Below the pieces are notes generated by a model. It was not told the DNA's origin. It ran no database searches and saw only the letters and a list, made by a program, of their open reading frames with translations. The position numbers were made by a program, and so were the translations under genes. From assembly GCF_963678635.1 (NCBI RefSeq), contig NW_026971334.1:94169-158168 (forward strand): a DNA stretch of 64,000 nucleotides, in the 5' to 3' direction. This stretch comes from Symsagittifera roscoffensis. Taxonomy: Eukaryota > Xenacoelomorpha > Acoela > Convolutidae. This document shows positions 1 through 10,120 of this stretch, piece by piece (the stretch's first letter is position 1; each line of letters begins with the position of its first letter).

Positions 1-217
1 CATCGTTGAAATTCTTATTGAGGAGACAGAATATATACATTTGGGTGATTGGGTCATAGTTGCGAAGGATGCCTTGGAGATTAGTGTTTTTAAAGCATTA
101 TGTAAAATTAGGAAAAATTGGTGAGGTGTATTTAGAGTTAATAAACTGAAAACGGTGGTGAGGTTGTCGTGATGGTGTGTGTAAATCAAAATGATTTTGT
201 ACAAAACGATAATATGT

Positions 218-775
218 TTAAGTGTGCGTTTGTTTAGTGCGTAACATTATATCGTGGGAACAGTGCAAATCGCGATCCTGTGGTGAAAGAAATTGAAAGG
301 TTAGTGAAAATAACTGAACTTTATCATAAATGGTTTCATATGCTTGTATGTCAACTAGTGCTTCTGAAATCATATGATCGTGCTTTTTATCAAAAATATT
401 AAGTGTAAATAGATATGGGGTTTTAATGAAAAAATTTTCTGTTAGTTGTGGGTTTGCAAAACGATCGTCCTTTAAAAACTGATCTTGGTTAGGACGGATG
501 ATGTTATGATCGTAGTATTCAATTGAGTAATCGTTAGCTCGGGGTGCGCTGAATGTCTTTAATAGTTTTTTATATCCGACATATGTAAATTGTCGGGGTG
601 TGAGTGATGTGTTTAGTCTGTATAAATTATTTTTGGTTCTTTCAATATCGTGTGTGGTGTTGTGAAGTGGAAAAGAAAGAGGGTTAGTGAAATTATAATA
701 AACGGTCCAATGAAGTGTAGGTATTAAAACCTTCTCAGCTACAAAATTTTGTGTTTCTGTGTTAGTATCAGGTTG
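218..775 (-). pseudogene. Element B C-terminal conserved block, frameshifted from the ORF above it
   Basis: A minus-strand frame stays open from about 830 down to the TAA at 218-220 and would encode roughly 186 residues below 775. It has no good start of its own and is offset from the 778-1524 ORF, so it looks like the same protein after a frameshift. Near its start it carries a short block (LHWTVYYNFTNPL) that matches in spacing and character a block in the B2 fragment (LSWITYYRFTNPL, around 51850-51910). That recurrence in two diverged copies argues for a real protein. I do not recognise its function; it lies downstream of the envelope-like region of B. Confidence 0.5.
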
Positions 776-777
776 AT

Positions 778-1524
778 TCAGGGTGTCTTGCGGAATAAAG
801 GTAGGGTGTTTTGAAGATAATTTGCAGTGTTGGTGTGATCTGGGTGGTTGATATATTCTCTGGCTGTTCCGGGTTTGGATGGGAATGGGTGATTTGGAAA
901 CTTTCTCTTAAAAGTGCGGTAGGCTCGGTTAGTGCTGGTAGATGTTTCTGTTGATGTGGATGATTGAGCTAATGATGGAGTATAATCTGAAAGTGGTGTA
1001 GGTGTTGGTGGGTTTGATGATGTTGCTGTTGATGATAGTTGATGTATCGTGAAAGTATGGGGGTATATTAATTGTTGTTGCAGTGTTATAAAAATGTCAA
1101 GTTCTTCAGAAATTGGTATCTTATCTTGGGAGTTATTATTTGATCTTTCAGAAGTAAATGGAGAATAGGTTGGGGTTACTTGGGAAGAATGGGAAGGGGC
1201 GGAGAGGGATGGGGGTGGATGATTTGTTTGAGTGGGTCGAAAAGGGGTTTTTGAAAAGGCTGAAGAGTTGGTCTGGGTATGGGTAGAGGGGGATGGTTCG
1301 GAGTCTGCAAATTCATCGGGAGTTTCTACATCGGAATTTTTGAATTGTGAGATGGTGTGGAAAACTGAAATATCTGAGTTAGTATCAGAATTCGTGCTTG
1401 ATGGTACATTGATATCTGGTGAATCGGGTGGCGGAAAAGCAAAAAGTGGGATAAGTGGGATTTGAGTTTGGAGGTTGGCTGGGTGGGAATTTGAGCGATG
1501 GAGGGATCCAATTTGTCTGCTCAT
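778..1524 (-). CDS. Element B Ser/Thr/Pro-rich ORF (248 aa)
   Basis: The ATG at 1522-1524 follows closely on the stop of the preceding envelope-tail frame. The product is low-complexity and very rich in Ser, Thr, Pro, Asn and Gln (for example PPTPTPLSDYTPS), with no signal peptide or membrane segment seen, and ends in a basic patch (RTFKRKF). It probably continued into the 218-775 block before a frameshift near 800. A comparable proline-rich stretch lies at about 35340-36300 in the main B body. Its function is unknown; a regulatory or intrinsically disordered accessory protein of the element would fit, but that is inference. Confidence 0.45.
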   Translation of the reverse strand: MSRQIGSLHRSNSHPANLQTQIPLIPLFAFPPPDSPDINVPSSTNSDTNSDISVFHTISQFKNSDVETPDEFADSEPSPSTHTQTNSSAFSKTPFRPTQTNHPPPSLSAPSHSSQVTPTYSPFTSERSNNNSQDKIPISEELDIFITLQQQLIYPHTFTIHQLSSTATSSNPPTPTPLSDYTPSLAQSSTSTETSTSTNRAYRTFKRKFPNHPFPSKPGTAREYINHPDHTNTANYLQNTLPLFRKTP

Positions 1525-1803
1525 CGTGGGCTAAAAAAAATGATTATTTTGAGATTGAAAATAGGTGGTATGGAGTTGTTCAATAGTTTGCTCATATGTA
1601 TTATCATTTTGTTGGTGTTGTGTTACTATATGCTGGATGGGGCTTTGTACTGTATTTGGTCCAAAATTTGTAATTGTATTTGTAATTGCTAAATATTGTA
1701 ATTGCTAAATTTCGGAAAATACGGGGAATTAGATATGGTGGATGATTTTGAGGTAGGTTTGGTAATTGTGGTGCTTTAGGTGTTGTATTTGTATTACTGT
1801 GTT

Positions 1804-2709
1804 TGTGCCAGTCGGTCATATTTGGAAGTTTGACCTTGAGAAAAACAAGAATGCTTAATTTTGGAGTGAAATTTGATTTTTCAAAAATTTGAATGGAGCC
1901 TGTCATGCACGATTTTCTCGCGATAACTGAAAACCGAAAAAGAGAAATCAGAACGATCGAGTAACAATCGCGGGAAAGTTACCAGATAAAACAGTAGGAA
2001 ATTGCTATTCGCAATTTCCGTCACAATAAAACTAGAGTAGAGCTGTCCTATCTAAATCAGAAGGAAGCGTATTCCCGAGAACTGGAATATTATTGCTCGA
2101 CTGGATTATTATTCAAACTGGACTAGAGTGAACCTTCGATGGAAAGGTGGACAGCTTGAGTGTCCCAATGGTACACGAGAAACTATACTCTAGAGTCCAA
2201 ACTTGTTCCTGTTATTGAAACTGATAAACATTAAACTCATTTAGTTATATTATTTAATTCTCGAGTTGCTTACCAACTTAATTACTCCCGGTTCTTGAGC
2301 GTGCTACGATGTGAGTACCTAATTTAAATTTCTAGAGTGTGTTTTATGATTGTTATGTTGAGGTAAGGCGAGTTTTAGGTTGATCCATCTGAAATGGATC
2401 AAAGTTCCACTGTCTAATAAAAAGTAAACTAACGGATTGTCCCGACCCGGTTTTTAACGGCGTTCATGTATTTTGGGTATTTTGAGACCTAAGTATTGGG
2501 ACGTTCTTATTTCTAGAGTGGGGGGGGATATTTTGGTAGTAGCCTTAAGCTGTAACGGGTCGTAGTCTCATGTCACAAGCGAACCGAATTGGCTCCGACT
2601 GATTTGAGGTAGAAAAACACAAGAGATAGTGACCCTGACTCTTGAGCCAATGGTTATAGGGCCTATTTTTCTTAAGCCTCATGTGTGACTGCAGTAGACG
2701 AATGTTACA
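1804..2709 (+). repeat. 5' LTR of element A1
   Basis: It begins TGTGCCAGTCGG and ends GAATGTTACA. Identity with 24018-24922 stops at exactly these points: the base before is T here and A there, and the sequences after are TAGTG and GTTCT. Two AATAAA hexamers (2025-2030 and 2416-2421) are possible poly(A) signals. A strong 5' splice-site-like string, GAG|GTAAGG, lies at 2360-2368. If transcription starts upstream of it, it could donate to the acceptor-like site at 14475. No convincing TATA box was identified. Confidence 0.9.
2360..2368 (+). promoter_or_regulatory. Candidate 5' splice donor in the LTR
   Basis: The string GAG|GTAAGG matches the metazoan donor consensus closely, with the GT at 2363-2364. 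It is kept in all three LTR copies in the window. Use of a donor so close to the RNA 5' end, joined to an acceptor before the accessory cassette, would resemble env expression in retroviruses. The link is inferred and there is no transcript evidence. Confidence 0.3.
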
Positions 2710-2720
2710 TAGTGTTTTTA

Positions 2721-2735
2721 TGGCGCTCCTGGGTG
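2721..2735 (+). other. Candidate primer-binding site
   Basis: TGGCGCTCCTGGGTG starts with the TGG expected opposite a tRNA 3' CCA and lies 11 nt after the 5' LTR. I could not match it to a named tRNA by memory, and the spacing is longer than in many elements. It is a weak call. Confidence 0.25.
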
Positions 2736-3218
2736 TTTACGACATCAAGACTACAGAGTCGAACCCACTTGAGACAGCTCCGGGCTGCATGCCCATTCTA
2801 GAGTACCGGTGGTACGGTTCGGCAGGAACGTGCAAACCTTCCGGTTGTACCGTGATAGCTTTTTAAGAAAACTCGAGAAAACTTCCTGGTACGCTCTCCG
2901 AACGAGGCTTAGCTAACCGAGTAAAGGGGGGCAACTAGGGGGACAAAAACACGAGCAAAAAGACAAAAAGCGAAACAAAAACCAAAAAAGAATAAAAAAA
3001 GGCACAAAAACCATAAAACGAAAAAAGACAGTGACTTTGACACCAGATTAGTTGGATCAAACCTTTATATTAATTAATTAGCATACCCATACTGTTGTAC
3101 AAGTTCGATCGTTTCAATCAACCTAGCAATTTAACCCAGTAACCTCAATAAAGTGCCCGAGTGTGGGGCGTTGTCAAGGGTTTTCAGATAGCTTGGAACT
3201 TAGCTGGACAACAAGGAT

Positions 3219-3415
3219 ACTTGACTGGAAGAGGTGACCAGCCGAGTGGGAAAGTGGATCAGGGGCACTTGAGCCGAACCAATAGGAGACTTGACTGGAA
3301 GAGGTGACCAGCCGAGTGGGAAAGTGGTTCAGGAGCACTTGATCTGAACCAATAGGAGACTGGACTGGAAGAGGTGACCAGTGGAGTGGGAAAGTAGCCA
3401 AGAAGGATTTGGCAG
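3219..3415 (+). repeat. 70-bp direct repeats (nearly 3 units)
   Basis: Units start at 3219, 3289 and 3359, each with the core ACTGGAAGAGGTGACCAG followed by GAGTGGGAAAGT. The third unit diverges after about 55 bp. They lie in the leader of element A1 and encode nothing credible. Confidence 0.8.
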
Positions 3416-4257
3416 TTCTCGAGTTCTCAAGTTGTGCAGAACGGGTATCGTTAAAATCCACATTACATTATAGGAGATAAGTGTAAAATTGGATAAGCGA
3501 AATCCCCCGGTTTTGAGGATTGTTTTTATTTGAGCAGGCCTGGAGACAGGTCTACGGTTTTCTCTTGAGAGGTTTAGCACCCGACGCTTAAGGTAATTTT
3601 AGGCTTAAGAAGGGGGGCTAAAAAGGGGGGAGGTTGGAGGGGGGCTGGTTAGGTTAGAGGTTGGCGGTTGCAAATTGTAAAAAGGGGGGAAATTAGAGTA
3701 ACTAATTAATCGACATCGTTGATTTAGTTACATTAGTCATTAACACGCGTTGGTAATAATAGGTGGATATTCAAATTTAAACTCGAGTTAACACAGGTAC
3801 GCTGGTCGGATTGGTAGGGGGGAACGGACATAGACAATTCTGGTGATACCCAATAAGATCATTAGTTGGGGGGAGGAAAACGCGTGGCAATTAGGTACCA
3901 GACATTTTTTTCGATAGAAGGTAGACATTTTGTCACCTTTGAATTTTAGGTGGGTTCATCTCTCTGTTTTTATTACTTTTTCTTGCTTAGATTTTTTGTT
4001 GCATTTTGGTGAGGATTTGTGTTTGATTTTTATACGAACAGGTGATCACAAGATACCTGCGCACAGGTTTTGGTTTCAAGTTGCTTGGAACATTGAAAAA
4101 GGGGTAACTAAAAAAAAGGGGGCAGTATTTGGCCTTTAAGAGAGGATTTTTGGGAAAATTTTGCTAGAGCTTGAGTGGTGGTACAAGGTACAGTGAATCA
4201 AGAAGTCCCTACAACAAAGAAGAAAGATGTCCCACTGCTCAGACACTTGTTAACAGT

Positions 4258-5060
4258 CTTAGGACAGTGCCAAAGAAGTCTTGGGACAGTACCAGAGAAG
4301 TCTTGGGACAGTGCAGTCTGGGGACAGTCTTGGGACAGTGCAGTCCTGGGACAGTCTTGGACCAGAACAGTCTTGGTACAGTCTTGGGACAGTGGTCTTG
4401 GGACAGTGGTCTTGTGACAGTGGTCTTGGGACAGTGGTCTTGGGACAGTAGTCTTGGGACAGTGGTCTTGGGACAGTGGCCTTGGGACAGTGGTCTTGGG
4501 ACAGTAGTCTTGGGACAGTGGTCTTGGGACAGTGGTCTTGGGACGGTGGTCTGGGGACACTAGTCTTGGGACAGTGGTCTTGGGACAATGGTCTTGGGAC
4601 AGTGGTCTTGGGACAGTGGTCTTGGGACAGTGGTCTTGGGACAGTGGTCTTGGGACAGTGGTCTTGGGACAGTGGTCTTGGGACAGTGGTCTTGGGACAG
4701 TGGTCTTGGGACAGTGGTCTTGGGATACTAGCCTTGGGACAGTAGCCTTGGGACACTAGTCTTGGGATAGTAACCTTGGGACACTAGCCTTGGGACACTA
4801 GTCTTGGGATAGTGGCCTTGGGACACTAGCCTTGGGACAGTAGCCTTGGGACAGTAGTCTTGGGACACTAGCCTTGGGACAGTAGCCTTGGGACAGTAGT
4901 CTTGGGACACTAGCCTTGGGACAGTAGCCTTGGGACAGTAGTCTTGGGACACTAGCCTTGGGACAGTAGTCTTGGGACACTAACCTTAGGGCAGTAGTCT
5001 TGAGACAGTCTTGGGACAGTAGTCCTGGGATAGTACTCTCGGGACAGGGGTCTTGGGACA
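4258..5060 (+). repeat. 14-bp minisatellite (CTTGGGACAGTGGT) with 42-bp higher-order units
   Basis: The first part is near-perfect head-to-tail copies of CTTGGGACAGTGGT. Later copies vary at the end (CACTAGC, CAGTAGC, CAGTAGT). Around 4859-4960 they form triplets repeating every 42 bp, a higher-order structure. Because 14 x 3 = 42, long frames stay open on both strands, giving false proteins with 14-residue periods (WSWDSGLGTVVLGQ and its like). Degenerate GGGACGGT-bearing units continue to about 5165. Confidence 0.9.
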
Positions 5061-5422
5061 CTGACAAAAAGTACTGGGACAGTACCGAACAGTCTTGGGA
5101 CAGCAGAAAGAAGCCTGGGACGGTACAAAGAAGAGTAGGGACGGTAACTGGAAGTCTTGGGACGGTATAAAAATTGGAGTAAGAATTACAATAAGTGTTT
5201 TAAGACAGAATTAAAACAGAACAAGACTAGTCGGAACCCGGTACGGTTGAGACCACAAATAAAGAAAGTTTCTCGAAAGGTTCTGAAAGAGAACTGGGAA
5301 CATTGTTTTTATCACGTTGTATATTTCCTTTTAAAAATTTTTTTTTCACAAAAGATTTTATTCTTAGAATAGAATTTTGTATATAATAATATTGTAAATA
5401 AGAGCAATTGTAAATAGAAATA

Positions 5423-6343
5423 ATGAGACGGAGTAGGGTACCGGTGTTCGAAAAAAGGTCAACTGGATCAAACACGAAATATAACTCGTCGCTGCGCGGA
5501 ACGACATCAATGGGCCCAAAGAAAACAAAAGATAACTTTTCAGTTAGCATGGTCAGCACGAGGAGTAGTACCGAGAACAAGACGAGAGAAGGTGCTAAAG
5601 ACAAACAAGTGGAGACCACAATTGAAATCGATCTAGAGACACCAGACCAGAGCGTAGATGAAGTGGAGAAGAAGACAATGGAATCCACACCGATGCCCCA
5701 CATGGAAGATCAAAATCCAAAAACCGTGGAGTTTTCGCCGATAGACGCATTGGAAGACACAACAGGCAATACCCGAGAAACGGTGAAGGACGACTCTCAA
5801 GTGAAGAAGACATCCTTTACAGATAGGTTGGCGATGATGGTCGGAATGAAATCGAGAGACAACACGGCCGAAGAATGAAAAACTGAAAGAGCACGAACAT
5901 TTGGGACAGTGAGCACGAAGGCGACAGAAGCCGAACTAAAGGAAGAACAAGCTAGAACAGAAGCCACGGCCGAAAACAGGACAACGGCTGATCATGAAAC
6001 AGCTACTCTTGAGCTTGGCGACCTGATGACAAAACTAAATCAGATCGACAAAAAACTAAAGTACAGTGAGGAAGACAGAGACTCAATAAGGAAAGAGTTG
6101 AAATACAACAAACATGAGTATCTGGATAGTTATTTTAACCTGGCTAAGGCGACAGACGAGAGACTCCAGCAGATGTCAGACAAGGTAGATGCCACCAATG
6201 AAGAACGAGATAAGAACATCAAAAAAGATATGCAAAAGCTGAAAAACCGATATGATGATGTCAACAGCCAATTAGGGAGCCTGGAAAAGAGAATGGACAC
6301 AATGAGCAGGAACCAGGCCGAAAGTTCATGCGCAATACAGTGA
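5423..6343 (+). CDS. Element A1 ORF1: coiled-coil protein upstream of Gag (interrupted by a TGA)
   Basis: The ATG at 5423 opens a frame reaching the TGA at 6341-6343, broken only by an in-frame TGA at 5876-5878. The N-terminal half is Ser/Thr-rich and charged, with basic starts (MRRSRVPVFEK). The second half (about 5909-6330) is a highly charged Glu/Lys/Gln helix with heptad-like spacing (LMTKLNQIDKKLKYSEEDRD), so a coiled coil is likely. No signal peptide or membrane segment is seen. It may be the N-terminal part of an extended Gag or a separate nucleic-acid-binding ORF1. Its last 16 nt overlap the ATG of Gag in the -1 frame. Copy A2 lacks this region, so the 5876 TGA cannot be tested there. 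Confidence 0.55.
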
Positions 6344-7305
6344 GAAATTCTACCTCACCAGAAAGACCGGTAGCGGATCGCACGCAAGGCACCTGAGTTG
6401 ACTTTGTGGAACCACAAAGGAACAAACGGCAATCGACACCGTTGCCTTTAACCCGGGATGCGGTGAGCATAGCACCAACAGCTGCTAAAACAATCATGAA
6501 AAATGGAACATCAAACACAATGAGTGGTCCGGGGGACTCAACAGCTAACAGCAACGCAGATCCGGATGCCATGACGTGGGCAAGCACTTGGGAGATGATG
6601 AACAGGACTCTAGCGGCCTTCGCCACGAGGAACACTGACTCGAGCGATAGGAGAGAGGGAAAATCAAGAAAAACTTTCAAGAAGCCAAAAGAATTCAAAA
6701 ACGAATCCGATGGATGCATTGACACTTGGGTGGAAGTGATGAGATTACATCTAGAGCAAGATAACTTAAATGATGAAAGAAAAGCATGCACAGCCATACT
6801 CAGCAACTTGGAAGGCACGGCATTAAAATGCGTGGTTGCTAAGAAAGAAGAAGAACAAGATACCGCGAACAAAATCTTCGAAATATTGCTGAATCGATTC
6901 GGGTCAAGCATGAAGGGTCACCAAGCGATGATGCGATTTGAAAAGAGAAGGCAGAGGGACGATGAGTCAATTGATCGGTTCCTAGATGACCTTGAAAGCT
7001 TGAGAAGAACGAGTGACCCAGAGGAGTCGACAAACAGAAGAAACTTTAGCATTGCCTCGAAGTTCATTGATGGGGTAAAAAGTGATGACTTAAGAACAAT
7101 GTTAGCAACATACTACACATTGTCGAAAGACAGCGCACCGACCCCAGAAGAAATGAGACAGAAATCAAGGGAATACATGCTGATGAAGCCTAAGAAACAC
7201 TCATATTCAGAAAACAGGAACACGCAAGGGGGAAGCCAACCTCAGAGGTCGTCATGGTACAAGCCTAGAGATGACATGGACAAGCGCAGATCACCACGTG
7301 GCTGA
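6328..7305 (+). CDS. gag: Gag of element A1, capsid region
   Basis: The frame starts at the ATG at 6328, 16 nt inside ORF1, and is interrupted by a TGA at 6394-6396 where copy A2 reads AGA. It then runs to 7305. The segment at about 6700-7190 matches a retrotransposon Gag/capsid domain: a helix with DTWVEVMRLHL, then AILSNLEGTALKCV, then EILLNRFGSSMKGHQAMMRF and a helical tail. It would form the particle shell in the cytoplasm. The frame is lost at about 7283 because a deletion removed the first zinc knuckle, and the same protein resumes in the next entry. Copy A2 at 52112-52984 is clearly homologous. Confidence 0.8.
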
Positions 7306-8392
7306 CTGCACAACATACAAACAAGGCATGAAGAGTCTAGGATACGCACCGGATGAGGAAGACATGAGCCAGATGGAGGAACACGAGTACTATAGTGGCT
7401 TAATCATCAAGATAGGCGCGAGATGCTTCTTCTGTAACCAAGAAGGGCACTTCAGAATGGATTGTCCCTTGTTCTGGGAAGCGGTCAAGGACCAGAATTA
7501 CCCCAAACATAAGTTGGCATTAGCGGCGGTGCAGAATCAGCGGAGTAGACAAAAAGAGTTTGAATCTAGGAACTTAGGAGCACCAAGCACGGAATTGCCG
7601 ACGAAAACAGTGAAAGCTATAACGCATGTTAATGGTGCGATAGAATCCGCAGCCGGGAACTCTCTAGAGATAAATTATGAGAAAGCGGCGACGGAAGCAA
7701 TTACCAAAGTGAAACAGGATCTGGCTGCGAAAGAAATTGAGCAACGACTAAAGCAGGAGATCGAAAGACAGAATTTCAACGAAGCATTAACTGGATCTAA
7801 GCCAACACCAGAGGCTGTACCGGGCTTGACAAAGACCGGGAATTGTAACACTGTAAAGATGGTGACGGGAAAGCCATTCGGCATATCGAAAATCGGGGCT
7901 AGAATAATGTCGATAATCAAAGTGGGCGACCACGAGGTAACCAGAAACTTGAGCGAACCGAGCGACCAGACAATAATGCACATTGACGTGTACGCAGATT
8001 ACTTGAGTTGTATAAGCCCACAAACGACTTCTAGAGCGTTGAGAGCACTACTCACGAGAGGGGGCAGCAAGTCGGTACGTGTTGATAACAGGTATACTGA
8101 AGCTTATGGTCCACACGAGGTGATGCTAAATATAGATGGAATCAACATCTATACCAAGACAATGATAACATGTGACGAAGACCTAATTGGGCAAATCTAC
8201 GTAGGGAAAGAAGAGTTGACAGTGAGATCGATTGGACGCTGCGCCATGCTTGAAGAAGATGCGATGCACATCGGGACGGAGGCAGATGTGACAGGGCACG
8301 TGCTAGACATAAGTGGCAAAAAGACTCAGTTACGTGGGTTACTTGATACGGGAGCAGTCTTGAGCGTCATACCAATCGAAACTTGGGAATGA
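7271..8392 (+). CDS. gag-pol: Gag nucleocapsid and N-terminal half of protease, element A1
   Basis: After the deletion only the tail of the first knuckle is left. The second, CX2CX4HX4C (C-F-F-C ... H ... C), is intact at about 7429-7470. A Lys/Glu-rich helix follows (about 7680-7780). The aspartic-protease active-site triplet D-T-G-A is at 8345-8356. The frame ends in TGA at 8390-8392, 15 codons after the active-site Asp and in frame with the next ORF. The protease fold continues there, so this is one polyprotein with an internal TGA, not two genes. The same TGA is present in copy A2. Confidence 0.8.
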   Translation: MTWTSADHHVADCTTYKQGMKSLGYAPDEEDMSQMEEHEYYSGLIIKIGARCFFCNQEGHFRMDCPLFWEAVKDQNYPKHKLALAAVQNQRSRQKEFESRNLGAPSTELPTKTVKAITHVNGAIESAAGNSLEINYEKAATEAITKVKQDLAAKEIEQRLKQEIERQNFNEALTGSKPTPEAVPGLTKTGNCNTVKMVTGKPFGISKIGARIMSIIKVGDHEVTRNLSEPSDQTIMHIDVYADYLSCISPQTTSRALRALLTRGGSKSVRVDNRYTEAYGPHEVMLNIDGINIYTKTMITCDEDLIGQIYVGKEELTVRSIGRCAMLEEDAMHIGTEADVTGHVLDISGKKTQLRGLLDTGAVLSVIPIETWE

Positions 8393-9865
8393 ATGGGCTT
8401 TAACAAAGGTGATTTGATAGACTCGAGAATACGGCTGTCAGCTGCAAACAAAGGGGCCCTTCGGGTGTTGGGCAGAACGCCGATAATAGCGCTCAATTTG
8501 GGGCAACGTAACCTGTGGATGAGCTTTCTCGTGGTAGAAAACCTAGATGAATCTGACCAATTCATTTTGGGCAGAGACTTCATCAGGAATTTCGATGTAG
8601 CGATTGATCTAAATAACGCAATGTTCAGGATACGGAACCCGGATAGGAGGTACGCAATCAAACCGGTTAATTTAATAATGGCAAATGAAAACAAAGCACC
8701 GGTATTCTTGAGTAGGAGGGTGAGGCTAAAGGCGAATGAAGCGGCAATCGTAGGCTTGAGGATGAAAAATTACAATGAACTAAGTGACAACAAGCAAGTG
8801 TGTATAGTTCTGAATCCTAATAGTCAAAGTGCTGCTGTTTTAGGAAGATCCTTCTCGATAACGAAGAGCGGCCTCTGCGTCAGTGTCTTGTTGAATACTC
8901 TTGATATACCGATCACGATACAGAGAGGGAGGAAACTGGGATATGCTTTACCGGTTAAAACCCGATATGAAATGACTGAGAATTCAAAACAAAATGAAGT
9001 TGTTGACTGTCCCAATCACAGGGACAAAATTTGTATCTTGAGACGATTGCAGAAAATAAAAGATACTTCAGGTCTTGTTAAATCACTTAAGTCAGAGACG
9101 GACAATGGGCTGTCGAGCTGTTCGAACTTTCCAGAGTGGCCCACACTAGATGAAATGCAAACTGATAAACCGGTTCTGCCGGAGATTGAACATTTAAGGG
9201 GCAAACTGACAGATGAACAGCTCGAAGCCATCAAGGACGTACTAGAGCGGAACGAAGAAGTTTTTTCGAGACATAAAGCGGATATCGGGTGTTGTAATTT
9301 CGTTGAGCATGAAATAGAACTTGAGGAGAACACGGTACCGCACAGGGAGGGGGCGAGGCGCATGACCCCACACAAATCGGATGCGTGTAGAAAAAAAATC
9401 GAGACGCTATTAGAGTATGACATGATAGAACCATCCAAGTCACCGTGGGCGTGTGGAGTAGTGATGGCCAAAAAGAAAGGCGACCAGTTGAGGTTTTGTT
9501 GTGACTTTCGATACCTGAACTCCGTCACGGTGAAGGATGCCTATCCCATACCTAGGATTGATGAGAGCCTGTCGAAGTTAGGCGATGCAAAATTTTTTAC
9601 GACTCTTGATTTAGGCTCGGCCTTTTGGCAGGTACCACTTAGGAAGCAGGACAGGGACAAGACAGGGTTTGCCTGCGAGTTGGGCCTGTTTCAATGGAAA
9701 CGGATGCCGTTTGGACTTTGTAATGCCACAGCCACGTTTCAACGGTTGATGGCACACGCGCTGATGGGCGTGACGAAGAAGTATGGCAATCTGGTAATGT
9801 GCTACGTGGATGACGTGGTAATAGCAACGCCCACACTAGAAGACCACATTGAGAGTTTTGACTAG
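8393..9865 (+). CDS. pol: Pol of element A1: rest of protease and reverse transcriptase
   Basis: The ATG at 8393 directly follows the TGA in the same frame. Residues 58-62 are ILGRD, the conserved C-terminal protease motif, so the protease spans the stop. RT begins near 9340 (EPSKSPWACGVV, then FCCDFRYLN), followed by DLGSAFWQVPL and the catalytic YVDD at 9803-9814 (residues 471-474). The RT makes cDNA from element RNA. The frame ends at a TAG (9863-9865) where copy A2 keeps coding (E), so this is a nonsense mutation and not a natural terminus. Confidence 0.88.
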   Translation: MGFNKGDLIDSRIRLSAANKGALRVLGRTPIIALNLGQRNLWMSFLVVENLDESDQFILGRDFIRNFDVAIDLNNAMFRIRNPDRRYAIKPVNLIMANENKAPVFLSRRVRLKANEAAIVGLRMKNYNELSDNKQVCIVLNPNSQSAAVLGRSFSITKSGLCVSVLLNTLDIPITIQRGRKLGYALPVKTRYEMTENSKQNEVVDCPNHRDKICILRRLQKIKDTSGLVKSLKSETDNGLSSCSNFPEWPTLDEMQTDKPVLPEIEHLRGKLTDEQLEAIKDVLERNEEVFSRHKADIGCCNFVEHEIELEENTVPHREGARRMTPHKSDACRKKIETLLEYDMIEPSKSPWACGVVMAKKKGDQLRFCCDFRYLNSVTVKDAYPIPRIDESLSKLGDAKFFTTLDLGSAFWQVPLRKQDRDKTGFACELGLFQWKRMPFGLCNATATFQRLMAHALMGVTKKYGNLVMCYVDDVVIATPTLEDHIESFD

Positions 9866-10120
9866 GTGTTCGCGTGCATGAAAAAGTCGGGGATAAAGTG
9901 TAAACCATCAAATTACGAGATACACAAGGACTCAATTAAATACTTGGGCAGGATGGTAGACAAGCACGGCATCAGACCTGATCCGGACGCCGTGGAAGCA
10001 GTCTTAACCTGGAAATCACCGAAGACGGAACACCAGTTGATGAGCTTCCTGGGTTTCGCTAACTATTACAGAGAGTTCATCAAAGGCTATGCGGGAAGGT
10101 ATACCCGATGCAACAATTAA
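9866..10120 (+). pseudogene. pol: Pol of element A1: RT thumb/connection, frameshifted
   Basis: It continues in frame after the TAG. The product has the gypsy RT C-terminal signature (KYLGRMVDKHG, then FLGFANYYREF). Near 10095 one base is missing relative to A2, and the frame runs into a stop at 10118-10120. From there to 10318 the coding sequence continues in other frames and carries an extra base near 10250, where the first RNase H catalytic region is damaged compared with A2 (LDTDA in A2). Confidence 0.8.

Larger units (their letters stand above)
1..1803 (-). mobile_element. Element B, distal (3'-ward) segment left of the element A insertion
   Basis: This AT-rich stretch has its coding sense on the minus strand. 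It continues element B, whose proximal part lies at 24923-26419 and 32719-46173. Joining 1803 to 24923 with the shared GTT counted once keeps one minus-strand frame open across the join, which is why I treat it as the other half of the same gene region. It holds the end of the envelope-like region (about 1526-1803), a Ser/Thr/Pro-rich ORF and a conserved C-terminal block. A segment similar to the C-terminal block recurs at about 51790-51910. The 3' LTR of B is not seen and should lie left of position 1. Confidence 0.6.
2710..5422 (+). other. Element A untranslated leader
   Basis: There are 2.7 kb between the 5' LTR and ORF1 without a credible gene. In order it holds the candidate primer site, an A-rich stretch (2940-3030), three 70-bp direct repeats, G-rich runs (3610-3700), and a long minisatellite ending near 5160. 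A TATAAAA string at 5166-5172 lies about 250 bp before ORF1 and could be an internal promoter, although AT richness alone could produce it. ORFs crossing the leader are repeat by-products. Confidence 0.6.

Noticed and set aside
2681-2866. 61-aa Cys-bearing frame after the 5' LTR
   Set aside because: It straddles the LTR end and the candidate primer-binding site, where coding is not expected, and has no counterpart elsewhere.
4258-5060. CRISPR-like array
   Set aside because: Units are contiguous 14-mers without unique spacers, and the setting is a eukaryotic retroelement leader.
4171-5067. Several overlapping frames with 14-residue repeats (WSWDSGLGTVVLGQ and Pro/Gln/Asp/Cys-type on the other strand)
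   Set aside because: They are the 14-bp minisatellite read in different frames. Any frame of a 42-bp period stays open, and none has a unique sequence or codon bias.
8390-8392. Alternative genetic code with TGA as a sense codon
   Set aside because: The other in-frame stops include TAA and TAG as well as TGA and mostly differ between copies, which is ordinary decay. Only this one TGA is shared.
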